From: Micavibrio sp. TMED2
GTDB taxonomy: Bacteria > Pseudomonadota > Alphaproteobacteria > TMED2
Direction: 5' to 3'
Assembly: GCA_002168225.1 (NCBI GenBank)
Contig: NHBH01000005.1
Coordinates: forward strand, 1 to 64,000
Length of the DNA: 64,000 nucleotides
Shown one piece after another: positions 28,710 through 37,505 of this stretch. Under the pieces are notes generated by a model, which saw only the letters and a program-made list of their open reading frames with translations, made no database searches and was not told where the DNA came from. The position numbers and the translations under genes were made by a program. The stretch's first letter is position 1; each line of letters opens with the position of its first letter.

Positions 28710-28839
28710 GTCAATGCCGAGAAATCAGGCTTTCCCCGGAAAAAAATGCATTTTTGTGCACTGCACATTTCGGGCTTTCTTATCCGCTATCTATGCTTTT
28801 AATGCATAGAGCGTATGCCATAACCGGATAGGCAAAAGC

Positions 28840-29928
28840 ATGGCTGAACCAGCCGCCAACCATGATGACTTTGACGACGACGCGCCAAACGCGCCGGTTG
28901 TCGGTCGCACATGGCCGGGCGGTACCAAGCCACCCCTCGATGCCCTGATGACCACGCATCCCGTGACCGGGGAGCGTGGCATTTTTATATTTGCCTATGG
29001 CTCGATCTGCGCCAACCCGCCACCGGGACAGACTGAGCGTCACGCCTCGGCCATCCATGGCTTCCGGCGAGATTTCTCGCTCAATGACATCTATTATCGC
29101 GGTACGGAGAAGTCCCCGGGTCTGACCCTCGGGCTGGAGCCACACAAGGGCAGCCGCCTGCCGGGCATCGTCTATTTTGCACCGGAAGAGACCGCCGCGC
29201 TGATGCTCAACGAGGTACATGCACAGGAAACCCCTGAATGCATGCAATGCCTTTATCGCCGCCAGATTGTGCAGGCGGAGATCGGTGACGGCGTCAAGGT
29301 GCCGGCCCTGACCTTCCTCGCCAATCCGGAGAGCAAGTACTATATCGGCCAATCGCTGGACATGAAGCAGAAGGCGAACCTGATCGCCTGCTCCTACGGT
29401 ACCCCGAACAATGATTATGCCAAACGGCACCGCCCAAAGGGCCTGATCGGCAAGACCGGTCTCGAATATGTCGCCATGACCGCCCTGCGGCTGGAAGATG
29501 CCGGTCGGCCGGATGAGTATCTGAACGACATGACGGAAATGGCCATCGAGGCACGCGAAGCCATGATCGCCAGCGGTGATCGTGAGAAGGTGCTCCACGC
29601 CCACCAGCTTGCCCGGATGGAAATGGGCACACGGGTCGAGGATGAGTTCAAGGATCGTATCGGCTATGACGTGACGGCCGCCGCCGTTGCCGCGCTTGGC
29701 CCACCACCGGTTATCCAGCCATCGCTGATGGATGAAATCCTGCAGAGCGGATTGAATACCGATCTGTCTGAAGTCTCCACCGAAGGCATGGTCACTATCA
29801 ATGCTGAGAAAATCGGCAAATGGCGCGATTTGCGGGTTACGATTACCTACAGCGAGATGACCTTCGGACGGCCAGTTGATTCCGATGATAATTGCGCGCC
29901 CAAACCAGCCGCGAAGCCTGCCCCCTAA
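28840..29928 (+). CDS. ChaC-like gamma-glutamylcyclotransferase, copy 2
   Basis: 362 residues and clearly homologous to copy 1 along its length (IFAYGSICANPPPGQTERH, GFRRDFSLNDIYYRGT, PGLTLGLEPHKGSRLPGIVYFAP, SYGTPNNDYAKRH). The substrate loop differs (SICANPP versus SLVANAPP). The tail past residue 300 diverges from copy 1 altogether. A tandem duplication with later divergence is likely. The substrate of either enzyme is inferred (glutathione or a gamma-glutamyl amine) and untested. Confidence 0.72.
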   Translation: MAEPAANHDDFDDDAPNAPVVGRTWPGGTKPPLDALMTTHPVTGERGIFIFAYGSICANPPPGQTERHASAIHGFRRDFSLNDIYYRGTEKSPGLTLGLEPHKGSRLPGIVYFAPEETAALMLNEVHAQETPECMQCLYRRQIVQAEIGDGVKVPALTFLANPESKYYIGQSLDMKQKANLIACSYGTPNNDYAKRHRPKGLIGKTGLEYVAMTALRLEDAGRPDEYLNDMTEMAIEAREAMIASGDREKVLHAHQLARMEMGTRVEDEFKDRIGYDVTAAAVAALGPPPVIQPSLMDEILQSGLNTDLSEVSTEGMVTINAEKIGKWRDLRVTITYSEMTFGRPVDSDDNCAPKPAAKPAP

Positions 29929-29940
29929 ATTTGAGCCAAC

Positions 29941-30423
29941 TCAGTTATTGCGCCGCGTGGTTGGGCGGATCGGCCTGCCTTTAACCGTATCGAACAGCAC
30001 TACAGTCGACAGATCGATGGCCCGGCCCGCCGTCTCATCCACTACCCGTGCGCTGGCGAGGTCACCGGTATCCGGGAAGGCCAGTTGTTGGGTGCTGCCA
30101 AGGCCGTCCTTGCCCCATTTGCGGCCCCATTCGACCATGGTGGCAATCAGTGGAAACAGGTCACGGCCCTTGGCTGTCAGGACATATTCCACCCGGCGCG
30201 GGCGCTGCTGATATTCCCGGCGGCGCAAGATGCCCTCGGCCACCAGCTTTTTCAGGCGCTGTGAGAGGATGTTGCGGGCAATGCCGAGGCGATCCTGAAA
30301 ATCCTCGAACCGCTGAACACCGAGCATGGCGTCGCGGATAATCATCATGGACCACCAGTCACCAACCGCCTCAAGACATTGGGCGATGGGACAGTCAATA
30401 TGGGAAAAACTTGTGCGTTGCAT
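29941..30423 (-). CDS. HxlR-family transcriptional regulator
   Basis: 160 residues from ATG 30423 (MQRTSFSHIDCPIAQCLEAVGDWWSMMIIRDAMLG). The winged-helix MarR-like HxlR domain follows: FEDFQDRLGIARNILSQRLKKLVAEGIL (recognition helix) and the wing RRVEYVLTAKGRDLFP. The two Cys in DCPIAQC are typical of redox-sensing HxlR members. The start is set at the methionine preceding that motif, not the upstream in-frame one at 30462. It converges with the ChaC-like pair. Target genes are unknown. Confidence 0.9.
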   Translation of the reverse strand: MQRTSFSHIDCPIAQCLEAVGDWWSMMIIRDAMLGVQRFEDFQDRLGIARNILSQRLKKLVAEGILRRREYQQRPRRVEYVLTAKGRDLFPLIATMVEWGRKWGKDGLGSTQQLAFPDTGDLASARVVDETAGRAIDLSTVVLFDTVKGRPIRPTTRRNN

Positions 30424-30536
30424 AGTGATACTGACCCTGACAGGGGCAGGGTCAGTTTTCAATCACAATCAACCGCTCCGCTTCGTCAGGCCGGCAAGCG
30501 CTGGTGGAAATGTCACGCAGCAATCAGCCGGTGTGA

Positions 30537-31049
30537 TCAGCCGCCGCTGCGCATGCTGGCGATCGGGCGGGCAAACTGGAGGTCGACATCCCATGGGAAG
30601 AAGATCCAGGTGTCCTGACTGACCTCGGTGACAAAGGTGTCAACGAGCGGACGGCCCAGTGGCTTGGCGTAGATGGTAGCGAAATGGGCTTTTGGCAGCA
30701 TCTCGCGCAGGATTTTTGCCGTCTTGCCGGTATCGACCAGATCATCGACGATCAGCCAGCCGGCCCCGCCATCGGAAACCGCGACCGGCTTCAGGATATT
30801 GGCCTGACCGCTCTGGGTACCGCTATAGGAGGAGATGCAGGCGGTTTCGATCAGGCGGATATCGAGTTCACGGGCAACGATGGCTGCCGGCACGAGGCCA
30901 CCACGGGTAACCGCGACAATGCCCTTCCAGGGCTGGCCGTCAATACCGTCGATCAGACGCCAGGCGAGCGCCTTGGCATTGCGGTGCAGCTCTTCCCATG
31001 ACACGGGAAAGCTCTTCTCGGGCTGTGGAAGTTCATCTTCTTCAGACAT
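30537..31049 (-). CDS. gpt: Xanthine-guanine phosphoribosyltransferase
   Basis: 170 residues. The PRPP-binding motif [18 protein letters not shown] (about 99-116) and the early [18 protein letters not shown], plus late DTWIFFPWD, are those of the type I purine salvage enzyme Gpt. It converts guanine, xanthine and hypoxanthine to the nucleotides using PRPP at the inner membrane face or in the cytoplasm. Single gene with its own promoter likely in 31050-31130. Confidence 0.92.
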   Translation of the reverse strand: MSEEDELPQPEKSFPVSWEELHRNAKALAWRLIDGIDGQPWKGIVAVTRGGLVPAAIVARELDIRLIETACISSYSGTQSGQANILKPVAVSDGGAGWLIVDDLVDTGKTAKILREMLPKAHFATIYAKPLGRPLVDTFVTEVSQDTWIFFPWDVDLQFARPIASMRSGG

Positions 31050-31136
31050 GGGATCAACCTTCGCAGGGCGGCGGAACGGAAAAGAATATCGTGTCGCTGC
31101 TTATAGCGGAGACGATCCGTGCTGCAAGCTAGAAAT

Positions 31137-31170
31137 TGAAAGCCCGCACGCAAGCTGTATTGCGGCGGGC
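31137..31170 (-). terminator. Probable terminator of the DUF4864 gene
   Basis: On the minus strand GCCCGCCGCAA...TTGCGTGCGGGC forms a long stem (one mismatch) just beyond the stop at 31198, then TTTC. The T tract is short, so the call is moderate. Confidence 0.45.
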
Positions 31171-31197
31171 ATTCAGTCTCGACGGTGTCGATCCGGC

Positions 31198-31731
31198 CTA
31201 CAGGGCCATTTCTTCCGATTGGCGCAGGACGCATCCCGCAATACGCCATTCGCCGCCATCCATGCGCACCATCCGATACAGCGCATTCACGAGCAGGCCG
31301 GTCGGCCCCTGAATGATGACGCTCTGTATGATCGCGTCCTCATTGCCCCGGTCCGGCTTGGCCAGATGGAAGCTCACCATCCGTGCCCGGTAGAGCGGCG
31401 CATAGCCGGTTTTGACCATGGCGAAGAACTTGTCGGCATTGCCGAACCGCTTCTGAACCATCGGCGTGGCGTATTTGAAGGCGGCCTGGGCATCATCGGC
31501 GGAGAATGCCGCCATCTGCTCGCGGATCACCTGCTGTATTGCCACCAGATCGTGATGGGCGACAGATGCAGCCTTTTGCTCGGCCTCTATATGGGCCTCG
31601 CGTGCGGCATGGGCATCGGTGGGCATGGCCACCGGGGCGGCGGTAAAGCCAAGTGCAACAAACAGGGCGACTGCGCTCCGGCACTTCACGCCCGTTGATG
31701 CGGTCGTCGTGGGTAGTGGGGTACAAGTCAT
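31198..31731 (-). CDS. DUF4864 secreted protein
   Basis: 177 residues. An N-terminal signal peptide (hydrophobic 19-36, AHA cleavage near 42) precedes a compact domain: AIQQVIREQMAAFSADDAQAAFKYATP, then FGNADKFFAMVKTGYAPLYRARMVSF and a C-terminal MVRMDGGEWRIAGC. This block order is characteristic of DUF4864, a nuclear-transport-factor-2-like fold found in alphaproteobacteria. No enzymatic role is known. It should act in the periplasm. Confidence 0.8.
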   Translation of the reverse strand: MTCTPLPTTTASTGVKCRSAVALFVALGFTAAPVAMPTDAHAAREAHIEAEQKAASVAHHDLVAIQQVIREQMAAFSADDAQAAFKYATPMVQKRFGNADKFFAMVKTGYAPLYRARMVSFHLAKPDRGNEDAIIQSVIIQGPTGLLVNALYRMVRMDGGEWRIAGCVLRQSEEMAL

Positions 31732-31810
31732 AGCAACATCCTTCCCAATGTTGTCAGTTAACTATGTTATACCCAATCGCTGGTTAATAAAGCCCTAGTA
31801 CACGATTGTT

Positions 31811-31842
31811 AAAAAATTCGGGCACCGTGACAGGCGCCCGAA
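31811..31842 (-). terminator. Intrinsic terminator of the GST gene
   Basis: On the minus strand TTCGGGC...GCCCGAA forms a stem followed by TTTTTT (complement of AAAAAA at 31811-31816). It lies 33 bp past the GST stop, before the next gene. Confidence 0.7.
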
Positions 31843-31875
31843 CCAGTTGTTCATCATTGATCTTCAGGCAGGCCA

Positions 31876-32574
31876 TCAGTCCTTGACGGTTGAAGCGTTC
31901 TGGCCGAACAGCACCTTCTTGGCGTCTTCGGAAACGGTCGGGGCCGAATTGATCTCCTTGCCCTTCTCATAGGCGGCAATGGTGCCCGGGCGCGCCTGAA
32001 TGGCCTCGAACCAGCCTTTTACGTGGGGGAAGTCGTTGAGGTCCATCTGCTGACGCTCATGGGGCACGATCCACGGATAGCAGGCCATATCGGCAATCGA
32101 GTAGGTGCCAGCGATATAGTCGCGCTCGGCCAACTGCTTGTTCAACACCTTGTAGAGGCGCGCGGTCTCGCCGACATAACGGTCGATGGCATAGGGGATT
32201 TTCTCCGGCGCATAGGTGCCGAAGTGATGGTTTTGGCCCAGCATCGGACCGAGGCCACCCATCTGCCACATCAGCCATTGCAGACAGTCATACCGACCGC
32301 GCGGGTCTTCGGGGATGAACTTGCCGGTCTTCTCGGCGAGATAGAGCAGGATGGCGCCACTCTCGAAAATCGAGATCGGCTCACCGCCGCCGATCGGATC
32401 ATTATCGACGATGGCAGGGATACGGTTGTTCGGGGAGATTTTCAGAAACTCCGGCTCAAACTGCTCGCCCTTGCCGATATTGACGCCGTGCAGCCGATAA
32501 TCGAGATCGGCTTCCTCGAGAAACATCGTGATTTTGTGACCGTTTGGCGTGGTCCAGTAATAAAGATCGATCAT
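31876..32574 (-). CDS. Glutathione S-transferase (YghU/YfcG-like)
   Basis: 232 residues from ATG 32574. The thioredoxin-like N-domain reads MIDLYYWTTPNGHKITMFLEE (the TPNG-K site typical of the Nu class, where Asn/Thr replace the usual catalytic Ser/Tyr) with NNRIPAIVD and SIFESGAILLYLAEKTG binding glutathione. The C-domain is helical (LQWLMWQMGGLGPMLGQ). Enzymes of this group act as disulfide-bond reductases. The start avoids a long upstream extension. Cytoplasmic. Confidence 0.9.
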   Translation of the reverse strand: MIDLYYWTTPNGHKITMFLEEADLDYRLHGVNIGKGEQFEPEFLKISPNNRIPAIVDNDPIGGGEPISIFESGAILLYLAEKTGKFIPEDPRGRYDCLQWLMWQMGGLGPMLGQNHHFGTYAPEKIPYAIDRYVGETARLYKVLNKQLAERDYIAGTYSIADMACYPWIVPHERQQMDLNDFPHVKGWFEAIQARPGTIAAYEKGKEINSAPTVSEDAKKVLFGQNASTVKD

Positions 32575-32825
32575 GTGAGGTGCCCCCGGAAATGGGTGGG
32601 AAGATAAAAACGCCGAACGGCGTGTCACTGCATAAGATGTGCGCTTTTCCGCCGGACGCAACCGCGAATACGGATTTCGGTCGCGCTAAGGGGACAAATT
32701 CGGTACCATATTCAACAGTATGTCGGGGATTTGTGCAGGCTGGCCAATAATGTTTTGATGGCTGGCCATGAATACAAACCCGCGGCGGTTGCGCCAGAAG
32801 ACAGTGAGGGGATAACCGGGGCCGA

Positions 32826-33953
32826 ATGCGCAAGACGTTTCTCTATCAGGTAAACATCACACGCGACTGCAACCTGCGGTGTACTCACTGCTATATACAC
32901 TCCGACGTGAAGAAGGCGTCGGGCAAGATGTCGACCGACAACTTCCGCAAGATTTTCACCGGCATTGCCGAACACATGGCCCAGATCGGCTATGACCATG
33001 CCGAAATCCATGTGATCGGCGGTGAGCCGACCATTCTCGGCCTGCCGTTTTTCGAGGAAAATATCCCGGTTGGTCGCGCGGCCCTTGAAGAGGCTGCCGC
33101 TCGGATGGACAAGCCGTTCAGCTTTGAGATCATCATGGTCTCGAACCTGCTGTCCCGGGATATCCTGCCGATCGCCAATCACTTCGATCGGGTCAACACC
33201 TCCTATGAGCCGGAAACCCGGTTCCCGAAACCCAAGCTGGAGCAGATGTGGCGCGATAATCTGGCGCTGCTCCGCGACAACGGCATTGATGTCGGCGTCA
33301 CCACCGCGATGACCAAGCATGTGATCAATTACGGTGCCCGCACCCTGCTCGACTATCACTACAATCAGGGTATCAAGCAGATCCATTTCGGCTTCTTCAT
33401 TCCGTCCGGTGACGGGCTGGTGAACCGTGACGAGATGTTCCCGGAATTTGTCGAGACCTCGAACTTCCTTATCGAGGCCGCGAACTGGTATTTCGAGCGA
33501 CGAGATGACGACCCGGACCTGTTCGTCAATCCGGTGGAGAGCATGCTCTCGGGCATCAATTCCGGGGAGCCGCTCGACGATATCGTCTGCCCGATCATTG
33601 CCGGGTCGATGGATATCGACTGGAACGGTCAGACCGCAACCTGCCTTGAGGCTGGCGGCGGTCTCGATCCCGAATGGCTCGGCAATGTGGTGCAGAGCTC
33701 GGTCGCCGAGGTTGCTGCCTCACCCGGTTTCCGCGCCCATGTGCTCGAAGCGGCCAAGCCGAAAAAGGAATGCCGGACCTGTGACGAATATCGCGTCTGT
33801 CGCTCCGGCTGTGGCGTGATCTTCAAATATTGGAACCCGGAAGCCGACGAGGATTGCCCCGGCTTCAAGAAGTTCATCAAGTTCATGCGCGCCTCCCACG
33901 AGGACGGCGTCCGCCCGCGCTATGAGGAATACCGCGGCAAGGTGGCGTTCTAG
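32826..33953 (+). CDS. Radical SAM/SPASM protein
   Basis: 375 residues. The radical SAM cluster motif CNLRCTHCY (C15, C19, C22) binds the 4Fe-4S cluster and SAM. A C-terminal SPASM-like region (CRTCDEYRVCRSGCGVIFKY...DCPGFK, about 310-350) would hold extra clusters. The family includes anaerobic sulfatase-maturing enzymes and peptide (RiPP) maturases. No sulfatase or obvious precursor peptide gene is adjacent, so the substrate is unknown. A 31-residue frame at 32758-32853 overlaps its start, but I do not call it. Confidence 0.85.
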   Translation: MRKTFLYQVNITRDCNLRCTHCYIHSDVKKASGKMSTDNFRKIFTGIAEHMAQIGYDHAEIHVIGGEPTILGLPFFEENIPVGRAALEEAAARMDKPFSFEIIMVSNLLSRDILPIANHFDRVNTSYEPETRFPKPKLEQMWRDNLALLRDNGIDVGVTTAMTKHVINYGARTLLDYHYNQGIKQIHFGFFIPSGDGLVNRDEMFPEFVETSNFLIEAANWYFERRDDDPDLFVNPVESMLSGINSGEPLDDIVCPIIAGSMDIDWNGQTATCLEAGGGLDPEWLGNVVQSSVAEVAASPGFRAHVLEAAKPKKECRTCDEYRVCRSGCGVIFKYWNPEADEDCPGFKKFIKFMRASHEDGVRPRYEEYRGKVAF

Positions 33954-34240
33954 GCCAAGCCACACAATTTCAGCGCTAATTCACGCAGCCGGTTTTGGCG
34001 TCCGCCAGCTCAAGGCTTTACCGTCAATGCAACGTCATCGAACAGATGCTAAGCCGCCTTAAGGTGTTTCGTCAGGTCGCTTATTGGGTCATAACAAGTA
34101 CGCGGAAAAGTCATTTTACATGGCAACAATATTGGCTTAGCGTTTTGGGTAACAGGCGTTGGAGATGTTGTCAGGCCTCTGGTGGCAATGCCTCAACCAG
34201 AGGGATTGCTTTGGATTTTATATAATATGAGAGTCTATTT

Positions 34241-35107
34241 ATGCCTTTCTTAATCAATAAGAAAAGTTGCCTGCTTGCATTTTTTTTATGCTCCTTTTGT
34301 TTTACAGGCGGCGCGCTATCCAATGATTTTGACAAGGGAACCTATCCACAAATTGATGACTACAGCTTTCTCGATCCTTGCGAATGCATTTGGGAAGAGA
34401 AAGGTATCAATGGAAAATTGGAAGATATAGTTCCCACCAGAATTATAGTCCAATTTTATGGTCCAGGAATGTTTGATTTAAATACTTGTGAACCCATACG
34501 AAATTCAAGCCATAATATGGCCGAAAGAAGGTTTAGCAACAAAGTTTTAAGAGAAAAAAATGCTTTAGATAAAAGCATAAAAAACGGAATGATGGAAAAT
34601 TTTTTTAAGAGAGAAATAGTTGATGTTTTTAATAATTTGAAGTCAGAGAAAAGATTATCTTCTTATTATAAAATATACTTGTTTGGCGCAGACGTTGTTC
34701 CAATAGGATACTATGTATCCGGAATGCGCGATCATTTGCTACGGATAAAGGTATCATGTGTCAAGGAAGGCAATTTGGCAAAATATGCAATCTCATCAAT
34801 GGTTATTATACCGACAATACGTGGAATTTTGGTCTATAATATAGATGATAGTATAAGAACCAGAAGGGGGCTGTATTTTTATAAAGTAAATTCAGCAAAT
34901 GCTACTTTTGACGAAGTAAAAAGTAATTTACTCAGAAATTTTTCATTTTGGTTGGAAAATGAGGTTTTCTATTACTTTTTTTCTACGGGTATCGGTCGAG
35001 TGGGGTGCTTTGATGGGGTAAATATACTGGACGCAGAGCGTGTACGTCGGGGATTGCCTGTGCCCGAGGATCGGTTTGGGATGAATGAGGTGTGCGATGT
35101 CGAATAG
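34241..35107 (+). CDS. AT-rich secreted protein of unknown function
   Basis: 288 residues with a signal peptide (hydrophobic 11-23, cleavage near GGALS). It has paired cysteines (DPCECIW, FDLNTCEPIRN, VSCVKEG) that suggest disulfides in the periplasm or outside. I recognise no family. Its AT-rich composition and codon use differ strongly from both neighbours (A/T-ending codons, AAA/TTT runs), so it looks recently acquired. No transposase or repeat is visible beside it. The 287-bp gap before it (33954-34240) shows no further gene. Confidence 0.6.
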   Translation: MPFLINKKSCLLAFFLCSFCFTGGALSNDFDKGTYPQIDDYSFLDPCECIWEEKGINGKLEDIVPTRIIVQFYGPGMFDLNTCEPIRNSSHNMAERRFSNKVLREKNALDKSIKNGMMENFFKREIVDVFNNLKSEKRLSSYYKIYLFGADVVPIGYYVSGMRDHLLRIKVSCVKEGNLAKYAISSMVIIPTIRGILVYNIDDSIRTRRGLYFYKVNSANATFDEVKSNLLRNFSFWLENEVFYYFFSTGIGRVGCFDGVNILDAERVRRGLPVPEDRFGMNEVCDVE

Positions 35108-35228
35108 TGCTGATTTAGGTTCCGTGGACAAATGGTGTCCAGAGTTTGACTGAGGCGAGCGTGGCGGGATTTTGCCGATTGGCTTTGGCCACAGAGCCTG
35201 GTGGCCCTAATACTCAATCCGTGCTGAT

Positions 35229-36281
35229 TTATGGCGTCCGCCAGCCTGGGCATTCCGTGTCGAGGAATGCTTTCAGGTCGGCCATGGAGGGATGCTCCAG
35301 ATGGCGACCGATCTGGCCCGCGATACGAGGCAGGTGCTGCAGGTATTTCGGCTTGCCGTCACGTTTGTTGAGCCGGACAAAAATGCCCAGAATCTTGGCG
35401 TGGCGGCCAATGGCGAGTGCGCGGTAATCCTGCTCGAACCGTTCCGGATCATCCGGCGGGCATTGCTTGAGGTAACGCGCGCGCATAGCTTCGGCCAGCT
35501 CTGGCGGCACATCGCGCCGTGCATCCTCGAACAATGACATGAGGTCGTAGGCACGGGCACCGATCAGCCCGTCCTGAAAATCGAGCAGCCCGCAACTGGT
35601 GGTATCGCCCTCCGGCTGATCCGGGCGCAGCATCAGGTTGTCGACATGATAGTCGCGCAGGACGAGGCACTCGCGGCGCCCGGCCACATCACCCATAATC
35701 TCTGCCATCATGGCCATGAACCGTGCGCGCTGGTCGGCACTCGGCGGCGTACCTGTGACATGTTCCCAGTACCAGTCAGGGAACAGCGCGGCCTCGGCCA
35801 GCAGACGGTCCAGATTGTAATCGGCAATGCCGCTGTCCCCTGCCGGGATCGGGCAGTGATGCAGGGCAGCCAGCACATCGACGGCGAGCGCATAGAGGGC
35901 GGTTTCATCGGCACCGCTTGCCAGCAGGCGGGTATAGGTCCGGTCGCCGAAATCCTCAATCAGGGCAAAGCCGTTCTCGATGTCACTTGCCATGACCTTC
36001 GGTGCCGCGAGCCCGTTCTCGAGCAGGTAGCTGTCAATCCGTAGATAGGCGGGAAGGTCTTCCGGCCCCGGCGGCGCATCCATCAGCAGCATCGGCATAT
36101 CCGCGCCACGCACCCGGTAATAGCTGCGGAACGACGCATCGGCTGGCAGGGCAATCAGTTCTGCACCATCGGGCAGATGTTGCGCGGCAAAGGCAGCGCG
36201 TGCCGAGGCCCGCTTGTCCGCATCGGTATTGACAGAGATAGACGTGTCATCAGTCACAGGCTTGGCCATCACAGCAGTCAC
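35229..36281 (-). CDS. Phosphotransferase, AmgK-like sugar kinase
   Basis: 350 residues of the aminoglycoside-phosphotransferase/choline-kinase fold: the nucleotide loop (LPADASFRSYYRV), the Brenner motif LVLRDYHVDNLMLR (HxDxxxxN variant, about 215-228) and LLDFQDGLIGARAYDLMSL (DFQD metal site). This matches the bacterial cell-wall sugar kinases (AmgK, phosphorylating N-acetylmuramate/N-acetylglucosamine) that partner MurU. MurU is not in the window. The N-terminal 30 residues are low-complexity; an alternative start is the ATG at codon 5. Cytoplasmic. Confidence 0.7.
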   Translation of the reverse strand: MTAVMAKPVTDDTSISVNTDADKRASARAAFAAQHLPDGAELIALPADASFRSYYRVRGADMPMLLMDAPPGPEDLPAYLRIDSYLLENGLAAPKVMASDIENGFALIEDFGDRTYTRLLASGADETALYALAVDVLAALHHCPIPAGDSGIADYNLDRLLAEAALFPDWYWEHVTGTPPSADQRARFMAMMAEIMGDVAGRRECLVLRDYHVDNLMLRPDQPEGDTTSCGLLDFQDGLIGARAYDLMSLFEDARRDVPPELAEAMRARYLKQCPPDDPERFEQDYRALAIGRHAKILGIFVRLNKRDGKPKYLQHLPRIAGQIGRHLEHPSMADLKAFLDTECPGWRTP

Positions 36282-36467
36282 GGGCAGGATTTCCCCAATG
36301 AAGTAGCAACATGACCGTCAATATGACTGCCTGTCCGCGGGTGAAATCAACTCTGCAGTCGCCTCTGGGCCGTCTGGCCGCCACACAGGCCCGGCTTTGT
36401 GCCAAATCGTTGCCCCATTGCCAGAGCCCAGCCGTTTGGCCTTTCGTGCTGCGCGGTTTCAGGCGGG

Positions 36468-37505
36468 CTATGTCAAACCGATTCGCGCTGCGTGCCCGGC
36501 AATCCGCGCCTGCAGCATGCGGGTAATCCGGCTGGTAATCCGGCGCAGGGCATTTACCGAATAGTCAGGCGGTTTCTCCGGCAGCGGCAGCATGTTCATC
36601 GAGGCATTGGCCTCGAATACCATCAGCCGCCCGTCGCCGAGAACCGTACAGTCGATGCCGAAGTAATCCAGCCCGATCGCCCGGTGGATTGCCCGGATTG
36701 TCCGCAGTCCCGCCTCGCCGAGAAATGTCAGTGGATCATTGACCACACGGGCCTCGCGCTCCATCAGGTCCGGGCGCTTTTCCACCAGCAGCTTGCGCCG
36801 GGACATATTGACGATCCATTCCGGTGACGGGATGTGGTGGCGGATGACCGGCTCGCCATCGATAACCACAATCCGGGTTTTCCAGTAGATGCCCGATGGC
36901 TCGCTGAAATCGACAAACTCGGTCATGTAGTAGAAGTCATCCGCGTCGTAATCCGCCCGTTCCAGCACCGTGGCGAGGGCGGCAGCATCGTCATAGCGGA
37001 CCAGATCAATAGCACCGTGATTGCCCGCCTTGCGCACCAGTACCGGCCAGCCCATGCCGCCCAGATAATGGCTGGCTGCCGTGATCGCCGATCCCTGCAG
37101 GCGCAGCGTCTTGGGGATATGCAGCCCGTCGATGCCGGTGAGCTTTTCTGCAATCCGGTCGCGCGCCGTGTCCATGACGGCACCCGGTAGGTTCAGCACC
37201 GGCACATCCAGCTCGCCACAGATTGTTGCCGCAAGCTCAAGGCCTTCCGGGTTCAAATCCACATCCGATACCGCATTGATCACCAGATCGAAGCTGTTGA
37301 GGCCAATGGCGCGGATATGGTCGAGACGGCTTGCCCGCAGGATGATACTGTCGCTGGTGAAATGACGCGGGTCGATCAGATGGCGAATATCGTTATTGCC
37401 CTGCAGGATCAGGTCTTCACCCTGTTCGGTGCCGGATTCCGGCGCATAGAGCGTGGCAATCCGATGGCGCTTGCCACCCTGATCCGGGGCGCTGGTTCCG
37501 GTCAT
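36468..37505 (-). CDS. ATP-grasp family protein
   Basis: 345 residues. The C-terminal part has the ATP-grasp layout: VLNLPGAVMDTARDRIAEKL then LRLQGSAI, the lysine strand GWPVLVRKAGNHGA, YMTEFVDF, and the metal-binding GDGRLMVFEANASMNMLP. The N-terminal part (INAVSDVDLNPEGLELAATIC) resembles the pre-ATP-grasp domain of RimK/D-Ala-ligase-like enzymes. It would join a carboxylate to an amine or thiol with ATP; the substrate is unknown. It overlaps the SDR start region by 4 bp (ATGA-type), so the two likely work in one pathway. Confidence 0.65.
   Translation of the reverse strand: MTGTSAPDQGGKRHRIATLYAPESGTEQGEDLILQGNNDIRHLIDPRHFTSDSIILRASRLDHIRAIGLNSFDLVINAVSDVDLNPEGLELAATICGELDVPVLNLPGAVMDTARDRIAEKLTGIDGLHIPKTLRLQGSAITAASHYLGGMGWPVLVRKAGNHGAIDLVRYDDAAALATVLERADYDADDFYYMTEFVDFSEPSGIYWKTRIVVIDGEPVIRHHIPSPEWIVNMSRRKLLVEKRPDLMEREARVVNDPLTFLGEAGLRTIRAIHRAIGLDYFGIDCTVLGDGRLMVFEANASMNMLPLPEKPPDYSVNALRRITSRITRMLQARIAGHAARIGLT

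Noticed and set aside
32758..32853. 31-residue frame before the radical SAM gene
   Set aside because: Overlaps the radical SAM start, has no leader/core pattern and no clear ribosome site; a precursor peptide cannot be supported.
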